Notes under the pieces: generated by a model
Databases searched by the model: none
What the model was told of the DNA's origin: nothing
What the model saw: only the letters and a program-made list of their open reading frames with translations
Part shown: in pieces, positions 43,636-51,814 of the stretch
How the letters are laid out: each line of letters starts with the position of its first letter
Position numbering within the stretch: the stretch's first letter is position 1
From: Mycobacterium paraffinicum
GTDB taxonomy: Bacteria; Actinomycetota; Actinomycetes; Mycobacteriales; Mycobacteriaceae
Assembly (NCBI RefSeq): GCF_001907675.1
Contig: NZ_MPNT01000037.1
Span: 1-54,370, forward strand
Length of the DNA: 54,370 nucleotides
Reading direction: 5' to 3'
Program-made: the position numbers and the translations under genes

Positions 43636-43840
43636 CGATTCACTGCTGAGCATCCTGGTCTGCCCGGCCGACCGGGGCCCGTTGCTGCTCATCGACGATG
43701 AGCTGTACAACCCGCGGCTGCGGCGCGCCTATCGCATCGAGGACGGCATCCCGGTGCTGCTCGTCGACGAGGCCCGCGACGTCGACGACGACGAGCACGC
43801 CCGGCTCATGGCACGAGGCCGTCCGGCAGATCCCCGGTGA
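43628..43840 (+). CDS. Trm112-like small protein (UPF0434, Rv1684 orthologue)
   Basis: This 70-aa protein begins DDSLLSILVCPADRGPLLL and contains YRIEDGIPVLLVDEAR, the signature of the bacterial YcaR/Trm112-like family. Only one Cys is present, so it cannot form the four-Cys zinc site of eukaryotic Trm112. It is translationally linked to the upstream fusion gene. Its 3' end overlaps the convergent TetR gene by 35 bp. The function in bacteria is unclear. Confidence 0.85.
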   Translation: MVDDSLLSILVCPADRGPLLLIDDELYNPRLRRAYRIEDGIPVLLVDEARDVDDDEHARLMARGRPADPR

Positions 43841-44429
43841 GGTAGCGCTGCAGGTTCGGGGCGACGGTCCGGGCGACCTGCTCCGCCGGCAGCGACGCGA
43901 ACGGCTCCAGCTGCAGGACGTAGCGCGCCATCACCACGCCCACCAGTTGCGAGGCGACGAATTGGACGCGGATCAATCCGCTGCCGGGCGGATTGTCCAC
44001 GCGCGGGCCGATTTCCACCCCGATCACGTCCTGGATGAACGAGCGGAACAGGTTGACCTCCGTGCCGGCAAGGATGGAGCGCAGGGCCGCGACGAACGCG
44101 GTGCCGACCTCGGAATCCCACAGCGGCAACAACATCGACGGCAGCGTGTGGCCGAGTTCCTCGACGGGCACCTCGCGCAGCCGGCCGATCACCTGCATCG
44201 GGTCGATCGGGATGTGCACGGCGGCCGCGAAGAGCTTTTCCTTGGTGCCGAAGTAATGGTGCACCAGGGCGGAATCTACCCCGGCCGCCGCCGCCACCGC
44301 GCGTATCGAGGTGTCGCGAATACCGTTCCGCGCAAACAACTCTCGGGCGCTGGCCAGGATCCGCTCGCGGCTGTCGGAGCTGCCGGCCGGGCGTCCGCGC
44401 CGCCTGCGCCCGGCCTCGACGGACGCCAC
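43806..44429 (-). CDS. TetR-family regulator of the ABC exporter operon (Rv1685c orthologue)
   Basis: This 207-aa protein, the length I recall for Rv1685c, has an N-terminal helix-turn-helix: RILASARELFARNGIRDTSI then RAVAAAAGVDSALVHHYFGT. The C-terminal ligand-binding half ends ARTVAPNLQRYLTGDL. The GTG start overlaps the permease stop by one base (TAGTG). As the last gene of the ABC operon it is well placed to bind the palindromes in front of the first gene and autoregulate the exporter. Confidence 0.88.
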   Translation of the reverse strand: MASVEAGRRRRGRPAGSSDSRERILASARELFARNGIRDTSIRAVAAAAGVDSALVHHYFGTKEKLFAAAVHIPIDPMQVIGRLREVPVEELGHTLPSMLLPLWDSEVGTAFVAALRSILAGTEVNLFRSFIQDVIGVEIGPRVDNPPGSGLIRVQFVASQLVGVVMARYVLQLEPFASLPAEQVARTVAPNLQRYLTGDLPDGLVP

Positions 44430-45247
44430 TACGGGGTCCGCCGCCGCAGCGTCGCGGCCGCCAGGCACAGCGCCGCGAGCGCGAACCCCAGCACGACGAC
44501 GATGTCGCGCACCGCGACGTAGGTCAGCTGTGGGTGGGCGCCCACCTGCTGCAGCGCCTCCAGCGCGTAGCTGGCCGGCATCACGTTGCTGACCCACTGC
44601 AGCCAGTGCGGCATCAACGCCCGCGGCACGATGATGCCGGCCAGCAGCAGCTGGGGCACCATCACTAGCGGGATGAACTGCACCGCCTGAAACTCGGTGC
44701 GCGCGAAGGCGCTACACAGTAGGCCCAGGCCCACGCCGAGGACGGCGTTGACGATCGCGATCGCGAACACCCACGCCGGGCTGCCTGCGGTGTCGAAGCC
44801 GAGCAACCAGAACGACACGATGCATGCCAGCACCGCCTGCGCCGCGGCGGCCACCGAGAAGGCGGTGCCGTAGGCGATCAGCAGGTCGAACCGGCGCAGG
44901 GGAGTGGTCAGGATGCGCTCCAGCGTCCCGGAGGCCCGTTCACGCTGCATGGTGATGGCCGTGATGATGAACATGACGAACAGCGGGAACAGTCCCAGCA
45001 GGATCAGGCAGGCGTTGTTGAACGGCGCCGGGGTGCCGGGGCGGTGCGGCGCGTTCTGAAACATGTAATACATCAACGTGATCACCAAGATCGGCACGAA
45101 CAGGATCATGGCGACGCTGCGGTGGTCGGCCGCCAGTTGGCGCAGGATCCGCGTCGTGGTGGCGGTGTAGCCCTTGAGTCCTAGCCGGCCTGGCGCATGG
45201 TGCTGCGCTTGATGATGGACAGAAACGCGTCCTCCAGTGACGGGCAT
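44429..45247 (-). CDS. ABC-2 type exporter permease (Rv1686c orthologue)
   Basis: This integral membrane subunit has six hydrophobic segments, starting with MILFVPILVITLMYYMF and ending with VVVLGFALAALCLAAATL. The ERASGTLERILTTPLRR loop is the typical ABC-2 signature. The start is uncertain. The ATG at 45247 (272 aa) overlaps the ATPase gene by 67 nt and includes the normal cytoplasmic N-terminal helix (TTTRILRQLAADHRSVA). The ATG at 45109 gives 226 aa, the length I recall for the M. tuberculosis annotation, but removes that helix. Confidence 0.85.
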   Translation of the reverse strand: MPVTGGRVSVHHQAQHHAPGRLGLKGYTATTTRILRQLAADHRSVAMILFVPILVITLMYYMFQNAPHRPGTPAPFNNACLILLGLFPLFVMFIITAITMQRERASGTLERILTTPLRRFDLLIAYGTAFSVAAAAQAVLACIVSFWLLGFDTAGSPAWVFAIAIVNAVLGVGLGLLCSAFARTEFQAVQFIPLVMVPQLLLAGIIVPRALMPHWLQWVSNVMPASYALEALQQVGAHPQLTYVAVRDIVVVLGFALAALCLAAATLRRRTP

Positions 45248-45936
45248 CCGGTGTCCTCTCGTAGTCGGGCCGGGGTGGTGTGGGCAAGCAGGTGACCGTC
45301 GCGCATCAGCAGCAGGTCGCCGCAGTGGTCGGCCTCGTCCATGACGTGGCTGGAGACCAGCAGCGTGGTTCCGGCGCGGGCGAGGTCGGTGAACTGCTCC
45401 CAGAGATCGGCGCGCAGCACGGGGTCGAGGCCGACCGTGGGCTCGTCGAGGACGAGCAAATCGGGCCGGCAGACCAGCGCGCAGGCCAGCGACACCCGGG
45501 TGCGCTGCCCGCCGGAAAGGTTGCCGCAGAGGGCGGTCCGGTGGTCGGTCAGCCCGACCCGCTCGATCGCGGCGTCGGCGGAATGGTGGTCGAAACCGTA
45601 CAGGGCGGCGAAGTAACGGACGTTGTCGACGACCCGCAGGTCGTTGTAGATCGTCGGGTCCTGGGGAAGGTAGCCCACCCGGCGGTGCAGCGCCGCCGAC
45701 CCGGCCGGGTGGCCGAGCACCTCGACCGTCCCCGAGGTGACGATCTGGGTGCCGACGATGCAGCGCATCAGGGTGGTCTTGCCGCAACCGGAGGGGCCGA
45801 GCAGGCCCGTGATGCTGCCCCGCCCGATCTGCACCGAGAAGTCGTGCAGGGCGGGGCGTTTTCCGCGGACGGCCCGCAGGTGTTCGATGCGGACGGCCGG
45901 GGTCGCGATTAATTCATCACGTGATGAAGTCATCAT
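45181..45936 (-). CDS. ABC exporter ATP-binding protein (Rv1687c orthologue)
   Basis: This 251-aa ATPase subunit has Walker A GPSGCGKT at 47-54, the Q-loop GYLPQDPTIY, the signature LSGGQRTRVSLA, Walker B LLVLDEPTVGLDP and the H-loop SSHVMDEAD. It pairs with the ABC-2 permease for drug or lipid export; the substrate is unknown. Tandem ATGs at 45936 and 45933 are available. The first fits a leaderless transcript from the TTGACA/GATATT promoter. Confidence 0.9.
   Translation of the reverse strand: MMTSSRDELIATPAVRIEHLRAVRGKRPALHDFSVQIGRGSITGLLGPSGCGKTTLMRCIVGTQIVTSGTVEVLGHPAGSAALHRRVGYLPQDPTIYNDLRVVDNVRYFAALYGFDHHSADAAIERVGLTDHRTALCGNLSGGQRTRVSLACALVCRPDLLVLDEPTVGLDPVLRADLWEQFTDLARAGTTLLVSSHVMDEADHCGDLLLMRDGHLLAHTTPARLREDTGCPSLEDAFLSIIKRSTMRQAG
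45913..45928. promoter_or_regulatory. Operator 1: perfect 16-bp palindrome in the ATPase 5' end
   Basis: TTCATCACGTGATGAA is a perfect inverted repeat within codons 3-8 of the ABC ATPase gene. Its half-site is repeated in operator 2, one base away. Confidence 0.65.
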
Positions 45937-45943
45937 GTGATGA
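45930..45943. promoter_or_regulatory. Operator 2: near-palindrome over transcription and translation start
   Basis: TCATCATGTGATGA shares its half-sites with operator 1. It covers both candidate start codons and touches the -10 box, as expected of a TetR operator that blocks RNA polymerase. Confidence 0.65.
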
Positions 45944-45971
45944 ATATCGTCCTCCGGCGAGGAGATGTCAA
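45943..45971 (-). promoter_or_regulatory. SigA-type promoter of the ABC/TetR operon
   Basis: On the minus strand, a perfect TTGACA (45971-45966) is followed after 17 bp by GATATT (45948-45943). The expected start falls at the ATG at 45936, so the message would be leaderless. The -35 box overlaps the amt stop codon. Confidence 0.65.
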
Positions 45972-47248
45972 GGGTTGAGGCGCTCGTCCAGTCCGGGGCG
46001 GCGCAGCGGCAGGTGCCCGTGCACGCCCTCGGCATAGGCGGTCTCGGCGTGCTGGGTGAGGTCGACGCCGGTCGTCTCGTCCTCCGGGCTGAGCCGGAAG
46101 CCCATCACACGGTCGATCACCTTGGCGAGCACGAACGACACCGTGAACGCGTACAGCGCGACCACGACGATCGCGAGCAGTTGCTTGCCCAGCTGGGTGA
46201 AGCCGCCCCCGAACAACAGGCCCCGCGGGCCCGCCGTCATGACCGCCGTGGCAAGCAACCCGATCAACGACACCCCGACGACGCCGCCGACGAAATGCAC
46301 ACCGACCACGTCGAGCGAATCGTCATAGTTGAAGCGGAATTTCGCGCTGACCGCGAACGAGCACACCACCCCGGCCGCGAGGCCGACGACCGCCGCGCCC
46401 AGCGTGTTGACGGTTCCGCACGACGGCGTGATGGCGACCAGCCCGGCGACCACACCCGACGCCGCGCCGAACGTCGTCGGCCTGCCGTCGCGGATCTGCT
46501 CGACCGAAAGCCAGCCGAGCATGCCGAGGCAGCCGGCGACGAGCGTGTTGAGGAAGATGGCCGCGGCGGTCCCGTTGGCGGCCAGGGCGGAACCGGCGTT
46601 GAACCCGAACCAGCCGAACCACAACAGGCCGACGCCGAGCAGCACCAGCGGCAGGTTGTGCGGCCGCATGGCGTCCTTCTTGAAGCCGATGCGCGGGCCG
46701 AGCACCAGCGCCAGCGCCAGCGCGGAGGAACCGGACACGATCTCCACGACGAGGCCGCCCGCGTAGTCGAGCACCCCCAGCTTGGCCAGCCAGCCGCCGG
46801 GTCCCCAGACCCAATGCGCGACAACCGAATACACGACGACCGCCCACACCGGCACGAACACCATCCAGGCCGCGAACTTGGCGCGGTCGGCGATCGCGCC
46901 GCTGACCAGCGCGGCCGTGATGATCGCGAACGTCACCTCGAAGGTGGCGAACAGCAGTTCGGGAACCGTCCCGCGGGTGGTGTCCGGGGTGATCCCGAGC
47001 ATCCCGACGTGGCGCAGGTTGCCCAGGAACCCGCTCGCGCCGTCTTCGGAGAACGCGATCGTGTAGCCGACCAGCAGCCACGCCACCGTGACGAGCGGAA
47101 TGGAGATGAAGCTCATCATGATCATGTTCAGCACCCCGGTGGTGCGGACCATCCCGCCGTAGAAGATCGCCAGACCGGGGGTCATCAACAGCACGAGTGC
47201 GGTGCTGGCCAGCAGCCACGCGGTGGCGGCGGGGTCGATCGGATGCAT
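45968..47248 (-). CDS. amt: Ammonium transporter Amt
   Basis: This 426-aa membrane channel has about eleven hydrophobic segments. The twin pore histidines are His145 (VVAHWVWGPGG) and His318 (VGVHFVGG). GGMVRTTGVLNM and FGWFGFNAGSA are family signatures. The ATG at 47248 follows GAAGGAG at 9 nt. No glnB/PII gene is adjacent, unlike the usual amt-glnB pair. In M. tuberculosis, as I recall, no amt gene lies between Rv1687c and mpg, so this is an extra gene at this place. Confidence 0.93.
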   Translation of the reverse strand: MHPIDPAATAWLLASTALVLLMTPGLAIFYGGMVRTTGVLNMIMMSFISIPLVTVAWLLVGYTIAFSEDGASGFLGNLRHVGMLGITPDTTRGTVPELLFATFEVTFAIITAALVSGAIADRAKFAAWMVFVPVWAVVVYSVVAHWVWGPGGWLAKLGVLDYAGGLVVEIVSGSSALALALVLGPRIGFKKDAMRPHNLPLVLLGVGLLWFGWFGFNAGSALAANGTAAAIFLNTLVAGCLGMLGWLSVEQIRDGRPTTFGAASGVVAGLVAITPSCGTVNTLGAAVVGLAAGVVCSFAVSAKFRFNYDDSLDVVGVHFVGGVVGVSLIGLLATAVMTAGPRGLLFGGGFTQLGKQLLAIVVVALYAFTVSFVLAKVIDRVMGFRLSPEDETTGVDLTQHAETAYAEGVHGHLPLRRPGLDERLNP

Positions 47249-47308
47249 GACGCGCGCTCCTTCACTGGGTCGCAAGACACCGGGATATTGCCATGGTGGC
47301 GCCGCCGG

Positions 47309-47314
47309 TAGGTT
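47309..47314 (+). promoter_or_regulatory. -10 box for a leaderless mpg transcript
   Basis: TAGGTT lies 6 nt before the GTG at 47321; no Shine-Dalgarno is present. Confidence 0.45.
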
Positions 47315-47320
47315 CGGTGG

Positions 47321-47932
47321 GTGGCCGCAAGCCAGCTGTTAGTCGACCCCGTGGCGGCCGCGCATCGGCTCCTCGGCGCCACCCTCACCGGCCGCGACGT
47401 CAGGGCCGTCGTCGTCGAGGTCGAGGCGTACGGCGGCGTGCCGGACGGCCCGTGGCCGGACGCGGCGGCCCACTCCTACCGCGGCATCAGTGGGCGCAAC
47501 GCGGTGATGTTCGGACCCCCTGGCCGGCTCTACACCTATCGCAGCCACGGAATCCACGTCTGCGCCAACGTCTCCTGCGGTCCGGACGGCACGGCCGCGG
47601 CCGTCTTGCTGCGGGCCGCCGCGCTCGAGGACGGCGCCGACGTCGCGCGCGCCCGCCGCGGCGAGCTGGTCCGCGCGGCCGCCCTCGCCCGGGGGCCGGG
47701 CAACCTGTGTTCGGCCCTGGGAATCACCATGGAGGACAACGGGATCGACCTCTTCGACGCCGACAGCCCGGTGACCCTGGAACTCAACGAGCCGCTGACC
47801 GCCGTGTCCGGTCCCCGCGTCGGCGTCAGCCAGGCCGCCGACCGGCCCTGGCGGTTGTGGCTCACGGGCCGCCCGGAAGTCTCGGCCTACCGGCGCAGTC
47901 CGCGGGCGCCGGCCCCGGGAACCAGCGACTAG
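47321..47932 (+). CDS. mpg: 3-methyladenine DNA glycosylase (AAG family)
   Basis: This 203-aa base-excision repair enzyme removes alkylated purines. It shows LLGATLTG near the N-terminus, the catalytic-Glu region [10 protein letters not shown], the [18 protein letters not shown] loop, [14 protein letters not shown] and [13 protein letters not shown]. Start and length agree with the mycobacterial orthologue Rv1688, which sits just upstream of tyrS in M. tuberculosis. Here a BASS transporter gene intervenes. Confidence 0.92.
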   Translation: MAASQLLVDPVAAAHRLLGATLTGRDVRAVVVEVEAYGGVPDGPWPDAAAHSYRGISGRNAVMFGPPGRLYTYRSHGIHVCANVSCGPDGTAAAVLLRAAALEDGADVARARRGELVRAAALARGPGNLCSALGITMEDNGIDLFDADSPVTLELNEPLTAVSGPRVGVSQAADRPWRLWLTGRPEVSAYRRSPRAPAPGTSD

Positions 47933-47965
47933 ACCCGGCGACTGTGGGTGATATGCACCAGAATT

Positions 47966-48000
47966 CGGCCGGATCCGTGCGTAACCCCCACGCTCGGCCG
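47966..48000. terminator. Hairpin between convergent mpg and BASS genes
   Basis: Outer CGGCCG arms (47966-47971 and 47995-48000) and inner GCGT/ACGC pairs can form an imperfect stem. It lies between two convergent stop codons. No U-run follows. Confidence 0.35.
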
Positions 48001-48001
48001 G

Positions 48002-48892
48002 CTAAGCGCGCGCCGGCTCGGCCGGGTGGGTGACCACGCGAAAGCCGGGGTCCGCGCGGCGCGCGAGGAAGACGAACGTCACGGCCAGCAGGGGCGCGAC
48101 GGCGCTGTATACCGCGGCCGGCGTGGCCATTTCGGCGCTGTTCAGCAGTTGCGGGCTCAGCGCGATGCCCATCGCCACCACGGCGTTGTGCATGCCGACC
48201 TCCAGGCTGACCGCCACGGCCTGCCGCGGAGCCAGCCGCATCAGGCGTGGCGCCAGGTAGCCCACCGTCAGGCTGACGGCGCAGAACGCGACGACGGCCC
48301 CCGTCAGCGCGCCGATGTTGTGCCACAGCGTCGTTCGCCCCCCGGCGATGGCACCCAGCACGGCGACGACCAGCAGCGCAATGGCCAGTATCCGGACCGG
48401 TTTCTGCAGGCGCCGGACCAGCCCCGGGAAGCGGTGCCGGAAGGCGACCCCGACCGCGATGGGGACGAGCACCATTCCGAAGACCGTGAAGAACTTGTCC
48501 GCCTGGAGCGGCAGGAACCGCCCCCCGCCCAGAAACCAGGTCATCGACACCGCCAGGATCGCGGGCAACGCGACGATGGACAGCACGGCGTTGATCGCGG
48601 TCAGCGTCAGGTTGAGCGCCAGGTCGCCGTTGAACAGGTGGCTGAGGATGCTGGACATCGTCCCGCCGGGGGTGGCGGCCATCAGCATGAGCCCGACCGC
48701 CAGGTGGGGTTCGAGACGGAAGGCCTCGGCGATGACCAGGCACAGGGCCGGGAGCAACAGCGACTGACAGATCAGGGCAACCACCAAAGGCTTGCGCAGC
48801 GTGGCGGCCCGTTTGAAGTCGTCGACCGTGAGCGTCAGCCCGAGGGCAAACATCACGACCACGACGACCAACGGCCAGAATGGGCTGTCCAT
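48002..48892 (-). CDS. Bile acid:sodium symporter family (BASS) transporter
   Basis: This 296-aa membrane protein has about nine to ten hydrophobic helices, beginning MDSPFWPLVVVVVMFALGLT. Family signatures are the LMLMAATPGGTMSSILSHLFNGDLALN-type segment (GTMSSILSHLFNGD) and EVGMHNAVVAMGIA. The ATG at 48892 has GGAG at 7 nt; the frame extends upstream without coding character. Substrates in this family include bile acids, pantoate and organic anions; none can be assigned here. It converges on mpg and diverges from tyrS. Confidence 0.88.
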   Translation of the reverse strand: MDSPFWPLVVVVVMFALGLTLTVDDFKRAATLRKPLVVALICQSLLLPALCLVIAEAFRLEPHLAVGLMLMAATPGGTMSSILSHLFNGDLALNLTLTAINAVLSIVALPAILAVSMTWFLGGGRFLPLQADKFFTVFGMVLVPIAVGVAFRHRFPGLVRRLQKPVRILAIALLVVAVLGAIAGGRTTLWHNIGALTGAVVAFCAVSLTVGYLAPRLMRLAPRQAVAVSLEVGMHNAVVAMGIALSPQLLNSAEMATPAAVYSAVAPLLAVTFVFLARRADPGFRVVTHPAEPARA

Positions 48893-49005
48893 GACGCTCC
48901 GCGTTGTCGGTGCACTTGTCGCCGAAGGCTCTGGTGCGACGCAGCGCCGCGCATGAGCTTGCCTTATCGGGCGGCGCGAGGGCGAATCGCGGCCCCGGGA
49001 GCGAC

Positions 49006-49011
49006 TAAAGT
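49006..49011 (+). promoter_or_regulatory. -10 box of tyrS within a 14-bp inverted repeat
   Basis: TAAAGT lies 8 nt before the ATG at 49020 and there is no Shine-Dalgarno, suggesting a near-leaderless message. The box lies inside GCGACTAAAGTCGC (49001-49014), a perfect inverted repeat that could be a regulator site or coincidence. Confidence 0.5.
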
Positions 49012-49019
49012 CGCTGGCG

Positions 49020-50291
49020 ATGTCTTCCGGGATCTTTGACGAGCTGAGCTGGCGCGGCCTGATCGCGCAGTCCACCGACCTCGACGCGCTGGCCGCCGAG
49101 GATCGACCGCTGACGGTGTACGCCGGCTTCGACCCCACGGCCCCCAGCCTGCACGCGGGCCACCTGGTGCCGCTGCTGGCGTTGCGCCGTTTTCAGCGCG
49201 CCGGCCACCGTCCGATCGTGCTCGCCGGCGGGGCCACCGGCATGATCGGCGACCCGCGCGACGTCGGGGAGCGCACCCTCAACGAGGCGGACACCGTCGC
49301 CGAATGGACCGAGCGCATCCGCGGGCAGCTGGAGCGCTTCGTCGATTTCGACGAGTCCCCGACGGGCGCGGTCGTCGTCAACAACCTGGACTGGACGGCC
49401 CCGCTCTCGGCCATCGAGTTCCTGCGCGACCTGGGCAAGCACTTTTCGGTCAACGTCATGCTGGACCGCGACACCGTCCGGCGCCGGCTGGAGGGCGACG
49501 GCATCTCCTACACCGAGTTCAGCTACATGCTGTTGCAGGCCAACGACTACGTCGAATTGCACCGCCGCTACGGCTGCACGTTGCAGATCGGCGGATCCGA
49601 TCAGTGGGGCAACATCATCGCCGGGGTCCGGTTGGTCCGCCAGAAGCTGGGCGCGACGGTGCACGCGCTCACCGTCCCGCTGGTGACGGCGGCCGACGGC
49701 ACCAAGTTCGGCAAGTCCACCGGCGGCGGCAGTCTGTGGCTGGACCCCGCGATGACCCCGCCGTACGCCTGGTACCAGTACTTCTTCAACACCGCCGACG
49801 CCGACGTGATCCGCTACCTGCGGTGGTTCACCTTCCTGTCGGCCGACGAGCTGGCCGAGCTGGAAAAGGCCACCCAAGAGCGCCCGCAGCAGCGCGCCGC
49901 GCAGCGGCGGCTGGCCCACGAGCTGACCGTGTTGGTGCACGGGGAGGCGGCGACCGAGGCCGTCGAGCATGCCAGCCGGGCGCTGTTCGGGCAGGGCGAA
50001 CTGGACCGGCTCGACGAACCGACCTTGGCCGCCGCGCTGCGCGAGACCTCGGTCGCCGAGCTCGAACCCGGCGCCCCCGACTCCATCGTCGACCTGCTGG
50101 TGGCCACCGGACTGTCCGACAGCCGCAAGGCCGCGCGCCGCACGATCGGCGAGGGCGGCGTCTCGGTCAACAACGCCCGGATCGAGAGCGACGAATGGGC
50201 CCCGCGGCCCGCCGACTTCCTGCACGGCCGGTGGCTGGTGCTGCGCCGCGGCAAGCGCAACGTCGCCGGGGTCGAACGAGTAACCGCGTAG
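49020..50291 (+). CDS. tyrS: Tyrosyl-tRNA synthetase
   Basis: This 423-aa class I synthetase charges tRNA-Tyr. The HIGH-type motif is HAGH at residues 45-48. The KMSKS-type motif is KFGKS at 229-233. [14 protein letters not shown] and [11 protein letters not shown] form the tyrosine site, and an S4-like RNA-binding domain occupies the C-terminus ([18 protein letters not shown]). The length matches the M. tuberculosis enzyme. I see no T-box leader upstream. Confidence 0.97.
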   Translation: MSSGIFDELSWRGLIAQSTDLDALAAEDRPLTVYAGFDPTAPSLHAGHLVPLLALRRFQRAGHRPIVLAGGATGMIGDPRDVGERTLNEADTVAEWTERIRGQLERFVDFDESPTGAVVVNNLDWTAPLSAIEFLRDLGKHFSVNVMLDRDTVRRRLEGDGISYTEFSYMLLQANDYVELHRRYGCTLQIGGSDQWGNIIAGVRLVRQKLGATVHALTVPLVTAADGTKFGKSTGGGSLWLDPAMTPPYAWYQYFFNTADADVIRYLRWFTFLSADELAELEKATQERPQQRAAQRRLAHELTVLVHGEAATEAVEHASRALFGQGELDRLDEPTLAAALRETSVAELEPGAPDSIVDLLVATGLSDSRKAARRTIGEGGVSVNNARIESDEWAPRPADFLHGRWLVLRRGKRNVAGVERVTA

Positions 50292-50299
50292 GCCGCGCG

Positions 50300-50318
50300 G
50301 TTGTCGCTTCACGACAAC
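50300..50318. terminator. Bidirectional hairpin between tyrS and the monooxygenase gene
   Basis: GTTGTCG-CTTCA-CGACAAC is a perfect 7-bp stem with a 5-nt loop, starting 8 nt after the tyrS stop. The loop contains the stop codon of the convergent gene (50309-50311). There is no long U-run. Confidence 0.55.
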
Positions 50319-51814
50319 AAATCGGCGCGGGGACGGGCGGGGTGTACGACGTAGTCCTCGGGCCTGAACTGGCGAGTGCGCCTGCGAAAGTCGAACGTCG
50401 CGCTCGGCCATAAGTGACTGTTGCGGCCGGTGGCATCGCGGTACCAGTTGTCGCAGCCGCCCGCGGTCCAAACGCTGCCTTCGGTGAGTTGGTCCACCGC
50501 CTCCACGAACCGCGCCTGGGCCTGCACCGTCGGCTCGATGGTTGCGGCGCCGCGGTGGGCGGCGTACCGGATCGCGTCGATCACGACCTCGATTTGGGAC
50601 TCCAGCATGTGGATCACCGAGGTATGGGCCAAGCCGATGTTGGGTCCGTGCATGAGGTAGACGTTGGGGTAGCCGGCGACCATCGTGCCCAGGTGAGCGC
50701 GTGGGCTCCGGCCCCAGGACTGCGCCATGCTGGCGCCGTCCGCGCCATAGATGCGGTCGGTCAGCGGCAGGTGGTCGGTCTTGAAGCCGGTACCGAAGAT
50801 GATGGCGTCGACTTCGTGCAGTGTCCCGTCATTGTCGACGATCCCGGAGCGGGTGACCTCACGGATGCCGCTCGTGACGACGTCGGCATTCGGCTGGTCA
50901 AGCGAGCGCCAGTAGTCGTTGGAGATCAGGACGCGCTTGCAGCCGAGGCGGTATGTCGGCGTCAGCTTGGCCCGCAGATCCGGGTCCGACACCTGGGCGC
51001 GCAGGTGCTTGAGGGAGGTCCGCTCGGCCGACTTCATCAGGGCGGGATGCCGGAAGGCGAGCACGTTCAGCTCGCGTCGGGCGTAGATCCGGGCCCGGTA
51101 AAGCCAGTGCAGTCCGGGCACCTTCTCGAGCAGGCGCTGTTCGGTTGGGCCGATGGCGCGGTCGTGCCGCGGCATGACCCAGGGTGCGCTGCGCTGAAAC
51201 AACGTGAGTTGTGCGACGTGGGGCTGGATCGCGGGGACGAACTGGATCGCCGAGGCGCCCGTGCCGATCGCGGCCACCCGCTTGCCGCGCAGGTCGAACG
51301 AATGGTCCCAACGAGAGGAGTGGAACACCTTTCCCGCGAAGTGGTCGATGCCAGGCAGGCGGGGCATGGCCGGATCCGCGAGGGCGCCGGTGGCGACCAC
51401 CATGTGCTCGGCCTCGATCGCGCCCTGTCGCGTCGTCAACCGCCAGCGCGCGGCTGAAGCGTCCCAGCGGGCTTCCTCGACGGGGCAGTTCAGGCGGATG
51501 TGGGGCGTCAGCCCGAAGTCGTCGGCCACCCGCTGCAGGTAACCGAAGATCTCGGGCTGCGGAGAGAACATGTGCTGCCATCGTGCGTTGGGGGCGAAGG
51601 AGAAGGAGTACAGGTAGCTTTCGACGTCGCACGCCGCGCCCGGGTAAGCGTTGTCCCGCCACACGCCGCCCACGGCGCCGGCGCGCTCGAGGACGACGAT
51701 GTCGTCGATGCCGGCTTGGCGCAGCCGGATGGCCGCGCCGAGGCCGGCGAATCCTGATCCGATGATCGCGACTCGCACCACGCGAGCCCCGTTGCGATTG
51801 AGTGCGTTGGTCAT
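50309..51814 (-). CDS. Flavin-containing Baeyer-Villiger-type monooxygenase
   Basis: This 501-aa FAD- and NADPH-dependent enzyme inserts oxygen next to a ketone. The FAD loop GSGFAG is at 20-24, the NADPH loop AIGTGASAI is near 182-190, and the Baeyer-Villiger fingerprint FxGxxxHxxxW(D) is at 159-170 (FAGKVFHSSRWD). The ATG at 51814 overlaps the stop of the ene-reductase gene (ATGA). The pair suggests sequential reduction of an enone and oxidation of the resulting ketone to an ester or lactone. The substrate is unknown. Confidence 0.88.
   Translation of the reverse strand: MTNALNRNGARVVRVAIIGSGFAGLGAAIRLRQAGIDDIVVLERAGAVGGVWRDNAYPGAACDVESYLYSFSFAPNARWQHMFSPQPEIFGYLQRVADDFGLTPHIRLNCPVEEARWDASAARWRLTTRQGAIEAEHMVVATGALADPAMPRLPGIDHFAGKVFHSSRWDHSFDLRGKRVAAIGTGASAIQFVPAIQPHVAQLTLFQRSAPWVMPRHDRAIGPTEQRLLEKVPGLHWLYRARIYARRELNVLAFRHPALMKSAERTSLKHLRAQVSDPDLRAKLTPTYRLGCKRVLISNDYWRSLDQPNADVVTSGIREVTRSGIVDNDGTLHEVDAIIFGTGFKTDHLPLTDRIYGADGASMAQSWGRSPRAHLGTMVAGYPNVYLMHGPNIGLAHTSVIHMLESQIEVVIDAIRYAAHRGAATIEPTVQAQARFVEAVDQLTEGSVWTAGGCDNWYRDATGRNSHLWPSATFDFRRRTRQFRPEDYVVHPARPRADLLS

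Noticed and set aside
48893..49019. T-box riboswitch upstream of tyrS
   Set aside because: The region is only 127 bp, lacks a T-box core sequence or terminator helix, and the -10 box lies too close to the ATG to leave room for a leader.
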